DNA of 31,062 bases. Source: a virus. A model generated the notes under the pieces. That model searched no databases. It had not been told where the DNA came from and saw nothing but the letters and a program-made list of their open reading frames with translations. The position numbers and the translations under genes were made by a program. Positions 13,792 to 21,035 of this stretch are shown piece after piece; within the stretch, counting starts at the first letter, position 1; every line of letters starts with the position of its first letter. The DNA lies in IMG/VR virus record IMGVR_UViG_3300034073_000873, positions 1-31,062 of that record. One strand, written 5' to 3'.

Positions 13792-15502
13792 CTATTTCCT
13801 TTATTTTCTTGATTGCCCAATCAACACCCTCAGTTCCGCCCCACAAATTCCATGCAACATACCCTGCATCTTTCCATGGTGTTTCCTTATATTCATCTGC
13901 AATCGTTGCGTTTTGGCGATTGCGATTGAATTGTGCCATTCTGCTTACAATGTCACGGCTGATTTCATCACGGTTTGCCAATTGTCTTGCACGTGTCCAA
14001 CCAATTTCGGTGCCTCCACGAATTTCATCCGGGTATTCCTGTTTCCAATCCAACATCTTTTGTGCATTCAATGATGCTTTCTTTGGATAGTCATCGTACA
14101 TCTCATTTGATTCCGCCTTTGTTGAATACTGAATATTCAACGACTTTGGATTCTCTAACGATGGCAAAGATGGATTCTGTGCCATTAAATTGGCCGGAAT
14201 GAAATAATCATCCATAAATGGATTTTCTGTGTCCATTGCGTAATTCATTGCATCACGTTTTTCGTTTGGTGTAACCCACCACGCAGATGCTAATTGATTG
14301 ACCAATTTGTCAACCTCTTCTTGCATCTCGCTGATGGCTGTGAAATCAAAGTCAATGAAATATTCATCCCCTTTGCCATATTTTGGTGCCAACCAACGAT
14401 TCAATTCATCACGAATTTTGATCAATTCAGGAATCACCGCATTTTGATAAAGGGCCTTTTTGGCTTCCTTCATGTTGTTGTATGTCGATGAATCCGTGTT
14501 GTTTAACAACTGAACCGGGATATTGTAGATATTACATAAATCCTTAATGGTTCCATTGTATTGCTCAATCAATGACAAATCTGATGCTGATAATCCAAAA
14601 TTAACCCATGACAAATCCTTTGGTGTGATAATCACATCACCTGCATTTGATGCCCCCTGATAATTTTTTCTGAATTTGTCTTTTAATGCCTGTGCTTGCA
14701 CCTCAGTCAAATTGCCATCCTTTGAAATCAACATACCACGTGATGTTTGATTCTGCAAATATTTTAATCCGGTTGTTACGGCTTCATTGTTGGCCGATAA
14801 AACACGCAGGCCGGCACGCAAAGGTGATTGGCCATATAGGTTTGAACCGCTGCTGTCGTAATCCGGATTAAAATCTTTAATGTGGCAAATCAATTCGGGT
14901 GCCACCTCAATCATTGAATTGTATTGAATTTTGTATCCTGCCACCGGTTGCATCACACCACCTGAAACGATTTCAACCAATTGTGATGGCAATGAATATA
15001 ATTCCGTGAATTTACCTTGATTTGGCCCTGTATCCGGCCCGATGCCGTATATGTATCTGTTTCCGGTTAATTTACCGAATGCAACTATTTCACCCAACCA
15101 TGCCGAAAACGATTGTTCCGGATTTGGTCGCTTTAATAGTGCCTCTAATTCTGAATCCTTAACTTCCTCAAATGCTCTTTTGCGTAATATATTGGCTTTG
15201 TACATTGCATTCCCATCCATCACACCGGATGTCATTGCCTTGTATTGCTTTGCTGATCCCTCATTTGTAACCCTGTAAACGGTCATCGGGATTGTTGTCG
15301 CTGACTTAACAATCAGGTTAATAATTGAATAAATCGTTGCATTTCGTTGGTATCCATCACGAATATAGGTGACATCATTATCCTCATTCATGATGATGTT
15401 AGTACCTAGCCACGTGTAAATCAAATTATTGTATGCCGGATTTGTTCCTGTGGTCAATGCTTTGGCAATGGTCTGCCGGAATGTATCAATCAATGATGCC
15501 AT
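13772..15502 (-). CDS. Portal protein (HK97 family) with C-terminal extension
   Basis: 576 residues. Residues about 30-440 match HK97-type portals: YTWLGTNIIMNEDNDVTYIR, LLKRPNPEQSFSAWLGEIVA with LTGNRYIYGIG, QYNGTIKDLCNIYNIPVQLL and ELIKIRDELNRWLAPKYG. The dodecameric portal is the DNA channel and terminase docking site. Residues 474-576 form an additional domain: KASLNAQKMLDWKQEYPDEI, RGGTEIGWTRARQLANRDEI, SRDIVSRMAQFNRNR and DAGYVAWNLWGGTEGVDWA. This resembles a small helical module that I remember from other phage head proteins, usually not on the portal. The start ATG at 15502 has no Shine-Dalgarno. Confidence 0.92.
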   Translation of the reverse strand: MASLIDTFRQTIAKALTTGTNPAYNNLIYTWLGTNIIMNEDNDVTYIRDGYQRNATIYSIINLIVKSATTIPMTVYRVTNEGSAKQYKAMTSGVMDGNAMYKANILRKRAFEEVKDSELEALLKRPNPEQSFSAWLGEIVAFGKLTGNRYIYGIGPDTGPNQGKFTELYSLPSQLVEIVSGGVMQPVAGYKIQYNSMIEVAPELICHIKDFNPDYDSSGSNLYGQSPLRAGLRVLSANNEAVTTGLKYLQNQTSRGMLISKDGNLTEVQAQALKDKFRKNYQGASNAGDVIITPKDLSWVNFGLSASDLSLIEQYNGTIKDLCNIYNIPVQLLNNTDSSTYNNMKEAKKALYQNAVIPELIKIRDELNRWLAPKYGKGDEYFIDFDFTAISEMQEEVDKLVNQLASAWWVTPNEKRDAMNYAMDTENPFMDDYFIPANLMAQNPSLPSLENPKSLNIQYSTKAESNEMYDDYPKKASLNAQKMLDWKQEYPDEIRGGTEIGWTRARQLANRDEISRDIVSRMAQFNRNRQNATIADEYKETPWKDAGYVAWNLWGGTEGVDWAIKKIKEIDAITES

Positions 15503-15536
15503 CTGTATTGCTTATTTTTTTCTCAAAAATAACCAA

Positions 15537-16895
15537 TTAAACAACATAAAAAGCAGGTGTAATTAAATTACGTTCAATCGAATATGATGTAATATCAATA
15601 TGCTCATCATGCTTTGCATTTGGAAATGTTGAAACCTGCTGTAAAAATGCTTCATTCCAATTATCTTTTACTAAAAAAACCCTACCTCCTTCAATAAATG
15701 GCGATGATGCTCTTGCTCTTTCGATTTTTGAATACTTCACGAAATTTGTGCTTAGTTCGCATACATTTAATTTTGTTTCCCTTAAAAGTAATTGTGCCAA
15801 TGATTTTCCTGATGCTTTCGGCTCAATTAAAACCATGCTAATTTCAACTCCAACACCTGCAATAAAACTTGAAATAAAATTTTTCAAATCAGGCATTTCA
15901 AGATATTTATCTATTGATTTTAAAATATATAAATTTCCATCGTGACTTCCTGAAATCTGAATACCTGTTGGATCATTTTTTGTGTCTTTTGTGTATGCAC
16001 CATCAATATACATTTCCCAATTAATTTGCGGAGGCAATTCAGATTCATTTATTAAATTAAACCAATCTTTTTTCCATTCGCCCCCTTCTTGTGGCGCAGG
16101 TTCTTGCATATATTGCCCGGCAAATGTATATCTGCTTGCCTGCCTAATTGCTTCAAGTTCTGAAAATGAATGTTTATTTGGCCACAATGGTTCGTTATTC
16201 TCATTTAATGCAGGCAATTTTAAATGTGTCCATTCCTCGCCACTTCCATTTTCAAGTAAAAACCCTGTCATGTCATTTTCATGTAATCTTTGCATTATGA
16301 CAATAATCGGCACATCTCGGTCGTTTACACGTGATCTAATTGTGGTATTATAACGATTGTTAATGAACTTTCTTTTAATATCTGATCCTGCATCATCCGG
16401 CTTTAATGGGTCATCTATTATTATTGCACCACCTGATCCTGCACCAAAACCTGTTATTGCCCCACCTGATGAAGTAGCATAAACACCACCACCATTTTCT
16501 GTGTACCATTTTTTTTGGCCTTGTGTATCTTTTTTTAAGTTTATTGGCCAAACATCTTGAAATGCTTTACTTTGAATGTAATCCCTTGTTAATGCTGAAT
16601 TGTCTAATGCAAGGGCATCCGAATAAGATAAATGAATAAATTTTGATGCAGGATTTTTTGCTATTGACCAAGCAATGAACATTTTTACCGCAATTTCGGT
16701 TTTACCATATCTAGGTGGGATATTAATAATTAATCGTTTTATTTCTCCACGATTAACGGCTTCTAATGTTTCAGCTAATTGAACATGAAATGGCGCAACC
16801 TCAAATTTTAAACCGGTATTTTCTTTAAACATATACCTAGTAAAAAACAACAAAGATTGTTCACATTTATCACGAATAATTTGGTTAATACTCAT
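15537..16895 (-). CDS. Terminase large subunit (ATPase-nuclease)
   Basis: 452 residues. The ATPase part has a Walker A-like PPRYGKTE (60-67), the segment FIHLSYSDALALDNSALTRD (86-105), Walker B GAIIIDDP (156-163) and IVIMQRLHENDMTG (198-211). The nuclease part has acidic residues at Asp298 (YIDGAYTKDTKNDPTG), Glu358 (VLIEPKASGKSLAQLL), and Asp430/Asp434 (KHDEHIDIT), the RNase H-like set. It packages DNA at the portal. It overlaps the small subunit gene by 11 bases. The gene is visibly more AT-rich than the portal gene after it (for example 17 G+C in 16681-16740 against 27 in 15421-15480), which may mark a separate origin. Confidence 0.95.
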   Translation of the reverse strand: MSINQIIRDKCEQSLLFFTRYMFKENTGLKFEVAPFHVQLAETLEAVNRGEIKRLIINIPPRYGKTEIAVKMFIAWSIAKNPASKFIHLSYSDALALDNSALTRDYIQSKAFQDVWPINLKKDTQGQKKWYTENGGGVYATSSGGAITGFGAGSGGAIIIDDPLKPDDAGSDIKRKFINNRYNTTIRSRVNDRDVPIIVIMQRLHENDMTGFLLENGSGEEWTHLKLPALNENNEPLWPNKHSFSELEAIRQASRYTFAGQYMQEPAPQEGGEWKKDWFNLINESELPPQINWEMYIDGAYTKDTKNDPTGIQISGSHDGNLYILKSIDKYLEMPDLKNFISSFIAGVGVEISMVLIEPKASGKSLAQLLLRETKLNVCELSTNFVKYSKIERARASSPFIEGGRVFLVKDNWNEAFLQQVSTFPNAKHDEHIDITSYSIERNLITPAFYVV

Positions 16896-17274
16896 TTTCT
16901 AAAATCTCTTGAATCCGTAATTTTGATTCATCAGATATTTTTGATTCAATTCCATTGATTGACCCATCATGTACAACCTCCGTGCGTTCTACGTAGCCAC
17001 GTTTCTTGCCTTTGGTCTTTAAATAAAATATTGTGGCCGTTGTGTTGCCATCTTTGATTTGTCTGTGCAACTGCGATTCGGCAAAATCCAATGTCATGTC
17101 GGCCAATGCCTCCACCGCTTCACGATATTCCGGATCCTTTTGCATCCACTCATAATGCACCGATCTAGGGATGTCCGTTGCCTTTGATGCTGTTGTCACA
17201 ATGCCCAATGATTTTTCAAGGGCATCCAACATCCGTTTTTTATTCAACTTTGTCACACGTGCATTCACCGCCAT
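16885..17274 (-). CDS. Terminase small subunit
   Basis: 129 residues. Residues about 10-50 form a helix-turn-helix (MLDALEKSLGIVTTASKATD, IPRSVHYEWMQKDPEYREAV), followed by LADMTLDFAESQLHRQIKDG, TTATIFYLKTKGKKRGYVER. This combination is typical of phage small terminases that recognise the packaging site. It lies between the ParB-like gene and the large subunit and overlaps the latter by 11 bases. The packaging site may be in or near this gene or the preceding gap. No cos or pac sequence is identifiable by eye. Confidence 0.85.
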   Translation of the reverse strand: MAVNARVTKLNKKRMLDALEKSLGIVTTASKATDIPRSVHYEWMQKDPEYREAVEALADMTLDFAESQLHRQIKDGNTTATIFYLKTKGKKRGYVERTEVVHDGSINGIESKISDESKLRIQEILENEY

Positions 17275-17277
17275 ATT

Positions 17278-17811
17278 CTATTTTTTTAGTCTGCAATTTA
17301 AACCATTTTCAATGAAATGATTGTATGCCATTTGCCTTTGTTCCTCCGATTCAAAAACCACCTCAATGATAAATTGATCCTTTGGATCGGCTGTATTATC
17401 AACAGGCAATTCAAATCCCAATTCCTTATAAACCGGCAAATCAACACCCCATTCTGTCAAATCATCCATCTCCCATTGATTGGCTAACATATCCCAATCC
17501 CATTCCCCAAATCCGGCATTATCAACAATGATAAAACGTTTCTGTTGTTCGGCTGTCAATGCTGATGCTTTAATAATAGGCACACGCTTTAATCCGGCTT
17601 CAATACAAGCACGCAAACGCATATTACCACCCAATACAATCATATTATCATCAACAACGATGGGCCGTAATTGTAGCATCTCAGGGAACTCCTTAATGGA
17701 TTGCACCAATTTTTTGAATTTGTCATCCTTAATCAATCTCGGATTGTTTGGATGTGGAATTACCAATTTGATGTTTACTTCTTCAATCATTTGTTTATCA
17801 TTTTTAGCCAT
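17278..17811 (-). CDS. ParB/Spo0J-like N-terminal domain protein
   Basis: 177 residues from the ATG at 17811 (MAKNDKQMIEEVNIKLVIPH). The longer frame starts at a TTG. Residues about 10-90 form a ParB-N domain: IPHPNNPRLIKDDKFKKLVQ, LRPIVVDDNMIVLGGNMRLR with the box GGNMRLRAC (61-69). There is no C-terminal HTH of partition ParB. Instead comes an acidic Trp-rich region (FGEWDWDMLANQWEMDDLTE) and a last segment FIIEVVFESEEQRQMAYNHF. Such proteins are common beside phage terminases. The ParB-N fold binds CTP or has nuclease activity in relatives. A packaging-linked role is inferred from position only. Confidence 0.85.
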   Translation of the reverse strand: MAKNDKQMIEEVNIKLVIPHPNNPRLIKDDKFKKLVQSIKEFPEMLQLRPIVVDDNMIVLGGNMRLRACIEAGLKRVPIIKASALTAEQQKRFIIVDNAGFGEWDWDMLANQWEMDDLTEWGVDLPVYKELGFELPVDNTADPKDQFIIEVVFESEEQRQMAYNHFIENGLNCRLKK

Positions 17812-17937
17812 TTTTGAATGACAAAGTATTTTATTGTTCAAATATTAACAATAAAAATTGCCGTCTTTCCGTGCTGTCATATTATTTCTATACCCCCCAT
17901 TGAAACAATAAAACATTGAGCATTTCTGCTATTTGCG

Positions 17938-18079
17938 TAGTCAGGACAGGATTCGAACCTGTAATTTGCTAATCGTTGTGAGCCTATATAGCATTCATCT
18001 CACCGCTTCTACGACTGCGTATACCAATGCTTTTTTATTGCTTGCAACCAATAATAGGCATATATTCCGCCACCTGACT
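17938..18079 (-). tRNA. Atypical tRNA-like gene, 142 nt, expanded D and anticodon loops
   Basis: The 5' AGTCAGG (18079-18073) pairs perfectly with the 3' CCTGACT (17945-17939), followed by A as discriminator and no encoded CCA. The T arm is perfect: ACAGG-TTCGAAT-CCTGT. Positions 8-9 are TG and the D stem GCG/CGC has three pairs, as in tRNA-Leu. The D loop starts GGAAT and ends TTGGTATA, matching the Leu consensus but split by about 36 extra bases that fold on themselves (ATGC/GCAT and TTATTG/CAATAA). GTCGT pairs with ACGAT as a possible anticodon stem, but the loop between them is 34 bases and contains a GTGAG/CTCAC hairpin. An alternative loop CTCACAA would give anticodon CAC. The variable region is only about 9 bases. 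Amino acid identity and function are unclear. Confidence 0.55.
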
Positions 18080-18098
18080 ATTTCAATCTGTTTTTTTC

Positions 18099-18116
18099 AT
18101 CAAATATCAATTTGAT
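18099..18116. promoter_or_regulatory. Perfect inverted repeat ATCAAAT-N4-ATTTGAT
   Basis: An 18-bp dyad with 7-bp arms lies 20 bases upstream of the tRNA-like element. On the minus strand the centre reads GATATTTG, one base off TAnnTTTG, so it may be an operator over a promoter. The rest of the 18117-18187 gap shows nothing recognisable. Confidence 0.45.
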
Positions 18117-18187
18117 CATTACCAATATAAACACGCATTCAATGCCTCCAACCCACCATGCCATTGTGACCAAATGATTCTGATCCA

Positions 18188-18433
18188 TTACCCTTTAAAT
18201 TTAGATAGTTCCCGATTAATATACCACAAGGATTTTTCCAAGTCCTGTTTTTTATTACCCTTCTTTTCTGCCCTTAAAATATATTTGATTGCGTTTCCTA
18301 AATTGAAACCTAATTCGAATGATTCGATTACATCAATTGCCTCAATGCCTCCATCAGATGCATAATGTTGCGGATGATCCACCATTTCACGGCTGTCATT
18401 TTCCTTGATGAATTGATCAGGAACATTTCTCAT
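18188..18433 (-). CDS. DUF3310 family protein
   Basis: 81 residues that match the DUF3310 pattern almost end to end: MVDHPQHYASDGGIEAIDVI (17-36), then FNLGNAIKYILRAEKKGNKK and DLEKSLWYINREL. This family is widespread in phages near nucleotide metabolism and replication genes. Its biochemical role is not established. It is the last early gene before the tRNA-like gap and packaging genes, with about 74 bases of AT-rich gap upstream. Confidence 0.85.
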   Translation of the reverse strand: MRNVPDQFIKENDSREMVDHPQHYASDGGIEAIDVIESFELGFNLGNAIKYILRAEKKGNKKQDLEKSLWYINRELSKFKG

Positions 18434-18507
18434 ATTATATTGATTAGGTAAATATTTGTGCTTTTGATCCGGCAGTTATTCATCACCCAACTGCGATGTA
18501 AATTTAA

Positions 18508-18894
18508 TTAATCTTTCCATAGGTTTGACATTGGTTTTTCCCAACAATCAATCCCATAAGATTTTAGCAAAATATTAATCTGTGTATTCAATGAATCTTT
18601 CTTTGTTTGATCCATCTGATCCATTTCCATTCCAAGCATGAAAAATGACTCCATTGCCGTGCAAGCATTTTGGAAAGTATCCAATGCATCAGGCAATTCC
18701 GGATCATCGTTTCTGTTTGGTGGAAATAATACGGCCATTGTCTTTTCCAACTCCCTAACCATTTGTTTTGTGACCATTTTCACGGCATGTTTGTTTGCCG
18801 GATGGCCGTGCCACGATCCATCAATAAAATCCAACATATTTTGGCACAATGCGAAAAATGTTAATAATCTGATTTTGTCTTTTGTCGTTTTCAT
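18508..18894 (-). CDS. Hypothetical helical protein
   Basis: 128 residues, start ATG at 18894 (MKTTKDKIRLLTFFALCQNM). The protein is mostly helical: residues 7-25 hydrophobic, then DGSWHGHPANKHAVKMVTKQ, and a second helical part FQNACTAMESFFMLGMEMDQ with many Met. It ends DCWEKPMSNLWKD. There is no membrane segment of full length, no signal peptide and no family I recognise. Position in the string of small early genes suggests a host-interaction or replication-accessory role. Confidence 0.7.
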   Translation of the reverse strand: MKTTKDKIRLLTFFALCQNMLDFIDGSWHGHPANKHAVKMVTKQMVRELEKTMAVLFPPNRNDDPELPDALDTFQNACTAMESFFMLGMEMDQMDQTKKDSLNTQINILLKSYGIDCWEKPMSNLWKD

Positions 18895-18939
18895 CGGTTT
18901 GTTTTTTTGTTAATACCGGCCCTATATTGCCTTGTATTT

Positions 18940-19131
18940 TCATCGGTTTTGGATATCTAGTAAATCTTTCGGGAATTTGTATGGATCAATGCAAAGGTCA
19001 ATTTTGATGATCTTATGGAATATCATTATTTCCTGTATATCCTCAATTATTTCCAATGCATCCTCTCGTGTTATGCCATCAGAACATTTTATGTCACCAT
19101 GCACAAATATGTGTTCATCGCTGTATGTCAT
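18940..19131 (-). CDS. Small hypothetical protein
   Basis: 63 residues, acidic, starting MTYSDEHIFVHGDIKCSDGI. It has one predicted helix (REDALEIIEDIQEIMIFHKI) and a C-terminal part with DLCIDPYKFPKDLLDI. No motif is recognised. The start lies 17 bases inside the end of the upstream gene, an overlap usual for real neighbouring phage genes. Confidence 0.6.
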   Translation of the reverse strand: MTYSDEHIFVHGDIKCSDGITREDALEIIEDIQEIMIFHKIIKIDLCIDPYKFPKDLLDIQNR

Positions 19132-19342
19132 TGTAAAACATTTTTAGGTTTCTAACACGATTATAAACAACACGTTTTTCTCTTTCTGATCCGTGCATCA
19201 GCCGGGCCACACACGTTTCCAAGAATAATTTTGGATTGTGGATTAATTCCCATGCATTCACACGGATTGGTTCCGTGCTGAAATTAGGATCTGCAATTCT
19301 TTCATTGGCCCAATCGATGGCCTTTTGTCTATTTATATTCAT
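19115..19342 (-). CDS. Small hypothetical protein
   Basis: 75 residues from the ATG at 19342 (MNINRQKAIDWANERIADPN). The longer frame begins with TTG. This start overlaps the stop of a 48-codon gene upstream as ATGA, supporting it. The protein is basic and helical, with ELIHNPKLFLETCVARLMHG and a C-terminal REKRVVYNRVRNLKMFYNDI rich in Arg. It may bind nucleic acid, but no family is evident. Confidence 0.65.
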   Translation of the reverse strand: MNINRQKAIDWANERIADPNFSTEPIRVNAWELIHNPKLFLETCVARLMHGSEREKRVVYNRVRNLKMFYNDIQR

Positions 19343-19485
19343 AGGTTTTTCCAAAATTTTATTTGTATGGTGTACATTAACCAACTAATTGAAATTGATG
19401 TAATTCTTGTTCCATATGCCTTACAAAGTGTAATTGCAGGCAATATTTCAAATAAATGTTCCATTTTACAAAATTCTAATTTCAT
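19339..19485 (-). CDS. 48-residue hypothetical protein linked by ATGA on both sides
   Basis: This short frame fills the 97-base hole between the VRR-NUC gene and the next gene exactly. Its ATG (19485-19483) overlaps the TGA of the nuclease gene, and its TGA (19341-19339) overlaps the ATG of the following gene. Such double ATGA coupling is unlikely by chance. The protein begins MKLEFCKMEHLFEILPAITL, has a middle part CKAYGTRITSISISWLMYTI that may form a membrane or amphipathic helix, and ends FWKNL. Function unknown. Confidence 0.6.
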   Translation of the reverse strand: MKLEFCKMEHLFEILPAITLCKAYGTRITSISISWLMYTIQIKFWKNL

Positions 19486-19907
19486 CGTATTGTCATTTGT
19501 GATTCAAGTTTCCCATCTGTATATCCATCCCTGTATGCTTTCATTAATTTATCCTGTTCGATAAATTTCTGAGATTCGTAATATTTTAATTTCTCAATCA
19601 ACTCATCCTTTGATCGAACAATGATGTATTCATATCCGCAATCCCTTGCTTTCTGCTCGAAAACCTTTTGGTTTGGTTGCTGTGAATTGCCCTTAATTTT
19701 GACCTCCACAAATAAGCCGTGAAAGGTTGAATTTGGTAAAAGGATTAACATATCAGCCACACCGGCTTTGACTCCCTCAGCCTTTAATTTGGCCCCAACT
19801 GCTTTGGAACGTAGTGCACCATTAGGGATTGCAAAAAACGTGTAATTGTTTGAATCCAAATATGTTGCCAATACCGTTTGCAATCTGTGTTCGTGTTCGT
19901 TTCTCAT
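19482..19907 (-). CDS. VRR-NUC domain nuclease
   Basis: 141 residues with a VRR-NUC (PD-(D/E)XK-type) core: EHEHRLQTVLATYLDSNNYT (4-23), AIPNGALRSKAVGAKLKAEG (26-45), Asp52 in VKAGVADMLIL, and the ExK pair Glu68/Lys70 in HGLFVEVKIKG. It is followed by QQPNQKVFEQKARDCGYEYI. In phages, members act on branched DNA or in host DNA breakdown. The remaining 40 residues are helical. It is flanked by ATGA overlaps on both sides (19907-19904 and 19485-19482), so it belongs to a tightly coupled operon. Confidence 0.88.
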   Translation of the reverse strand: MRNEHEHRLQTVLATYLDSNNYTFFAIPNGALRSKAVGAKLKAEGVKAGVADMLILLPNSTFHGLFVEVKIKGNSQQPNQKVFEQKARDCGYEYIIVRSKDELIEKLKYYESQKFIEQDKLMKAYRDGYTDGKLESQMTIR

Positions 19908-20128
19908 TGTAAATAGGTTTCGTTGTAATATTCCTCAGCATCCAATGTGATTGTATTTTCTCCCCTTTCAAATGCTTTTTTTATTTGATGTTTTTCAATT
20001 GCTTTTGCTTTTGCCCACAATGATATTCTCTGTTTGTGATATTCTTTAAATGTTTTAAATTTCGATATATCATTATTTAGTTTTGATAGTTCAGTTTCAA
20101 TCCACTCGATTGCTGTTTGATTTTCCAT
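19904..20128 (-). CDS. Small helical hypothetical protein
   Basis: 74 residues: MENQTAIEWIETELSKLNND, a run of charged helix with KFKTFKEYHKQRISLWAKAK, then EKHQIKKAFERGENTITLDA and EEYYNETYLQ. The ending DAEEYYNETY is one I associate with small proteins of Bacteroidota phages, of unknown role. It overlaps the upstream gene by 32 bases and the nuclease gene by four (ATGA). Confidence 0.7.
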   Translation of the reverse strand: MENQTAIEWIETELSKLNNDISKFKTFKEYHKQRISLWAKAKAIEKHQIKKAFERGENTITLDAEEYYNETYLQ

Positions 20129-20336
20129 TATCGTTTTCGTTTAAAATCATTTCAATAAATTTATTTGCCATTAATTTATCATCAATAGTAAATTTTCTAT
20201 CATAAAACGGATCTGTTAAAAAACTTGCCATTATTGCAATCCTTTCTGATTTTGAATAAGCTTCACCGTTTAATGGATGCCTAAAATCTTTCATAGATAA
20301 ATATTTTGATAAAATAAACTGCATATTATCCGTCAT
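20097..20336 (-). CDS. Small hypothetical protein
   Basis: 79 residues, starting MTDNMQFILSKYLSMKDFRH, then PLNGEAYSKSERIAIMASFL, and an acidic Asn-rich end. Mostly helical, no recognised family. Its start ATG shares a base with the end of the upstream membrane protein gene, and its end overlaps the next gene by 32 bases. Confidence 0.65.
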   Translation of the reverse strand: MTDNMQFILSKYLSMKDFRHPLNGEAYSKSERIAIMASFLTDPFYDRKFTIDDKLMANKFIEMILNENDNGKSNSNRVD

Positions 20337-20563
20337 TATCGTTTTGTTTTAATTTGAACTAATCCTCTGCTTTCATCGAAATAAACCATTTCAAAATCAT
20401 CAATTGGTTTGAACGTATCCATCATAAATGCCTGACTAACTTCCGAACGTTTGGCTATTGCTTGTTTTTTTCCACCATTCTTTGATTTTCTGACCTGATT
20501 AATAATAATTAATACAATGCATCCAATCAATAAAATTCCTGCTTTTAAAATCATCTTTTTCAT
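20336..20563 (-). CDS. Small single-pass membrane protein
   Basis: 75 residues. Residues about 5-24 (ILKAGILLIGCIVLIIINQV) form a membrane helix, followed by a strongly basic stretch RKSKNGGKKQAIAKRSE, so the bulk should be cytoplasmic. The C-terminal part has a beta-type end FEMVYFDESRGLVQIKTKR. Function unknown. Early expression and topology would suit an inner-membrane host-takeover or exclusion factor, but nothing in the sequence proves that. Confidence 0.65.
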   Translation of the reverse strand: MKKMILKAGILLIGCIVLIIINQVRKSKNGGKKQAIAKRSEVSQAFMMDTFKPIDDFEMVYFDESRGLVQIKTKR

Positions 20564-20570
20564 ATGTCCG

Positions 20571-20822
20571 TTATTGGTTTAAATTAATATAAAAAATACC
20601 TGTGGCAATTAATGGCGAATTGACTAATAATACACCATTCAATAATTCTTCACCTTTTGTGTTCGTTTCCAATTTGAATAATTTGTCAAATTCAGGATGA
20701 TTTTTTAACAAATGGAAATCATAAGAATTAACAGAAAGTCTGCAAATTCTGCTTTTATATTCTCCTAACACATTAAAAAGGTGTTTCATTTTTTCTAACA
20801 ATTGCGTTTGATCGCTTTCCAT
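20571..20822 (-). CDS. Small hypothetical protein
   Basis: 83 residues: MESDQTQLLEKMKHLFNVLG, then EYKSRICRLSVNSYDFHLLK and a C-terminal hydrophobic beta region GVLLVNSPLIATGIFYINLN. No recognised motif. It follows the Cro-like gene by three bases and precedes the membrane protein gene by seven. Confidence 0.6.
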   Translation of the reverse strand: MESDQTQLLEKMKHLFNVLGEYKSRICRLSVNSYDFHLLKNHPEFDKLFKLETNTKGEELLNGVLLVNSPLIATGIFYINLNQ

Positions 20823-20825
20823 AAT

Positions 20826-21032
20826 TTACTTGATTATCTGATTAGCATCAATGTCCAACATTTTACAAATCCTCAATGCCGTGATAAGATTTGGCACCAT
20901 TTTGCCACCTATCCAATTGCACACCGATGAATGTGTGCTGTCAATCTCATCGGCTAATTCCTGCCGGCTCATATTCTTTTGCTCTAATGCTTTCAGCACC
21001 AATGTGCCAAATTCTGTTTCCTCTGCTTTCAT
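20826..21032 (-). CDS. Cro/CI-type HTH regulator (XRE family)
   Basis: 68 residues forming one HTH_3 domain. The region FGTLVLKALEQKNMSRQELA, DEIDSTHSSVCNWIGGKMVP is a standard five-helix XRE fold with the recognition helix at about residues 31-40 (STHSSVCNWI), and TALRICKMLDIDANQII completes it. There is no oligomerisation or cleavage domain, so it resembles Cro rather than a CI repressor. It is the only clear transcription factor in the genome and so a candidate for binding the dyad at 12685 and 27127. It lies three bases after the replication partner gene. Confidence 0.85.
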   Translation of the reverse strand: MKAEETEFGTLVLKALEQKNMSRQELADEIDSTHSSVCNWIGGKMVPNLITALRICKMLDIDANQIIK

Positions 21033-21035
21033 AGT

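Noticed and set aside
17938-17980. tRNA 3' end as a phage attachment site (attP)
   Set aside because: Both halves of the acceptor stem and the D arm are present, so it is not just a captured 3' end, and no integrase gene was found.
17933-18115. Plus-strand frame with SQDRIRTCN-like protein
   Set aside because: Such peptides are the well-known false translation of tRNA genes read backwards; the minus strand holds the tRNA-like element.
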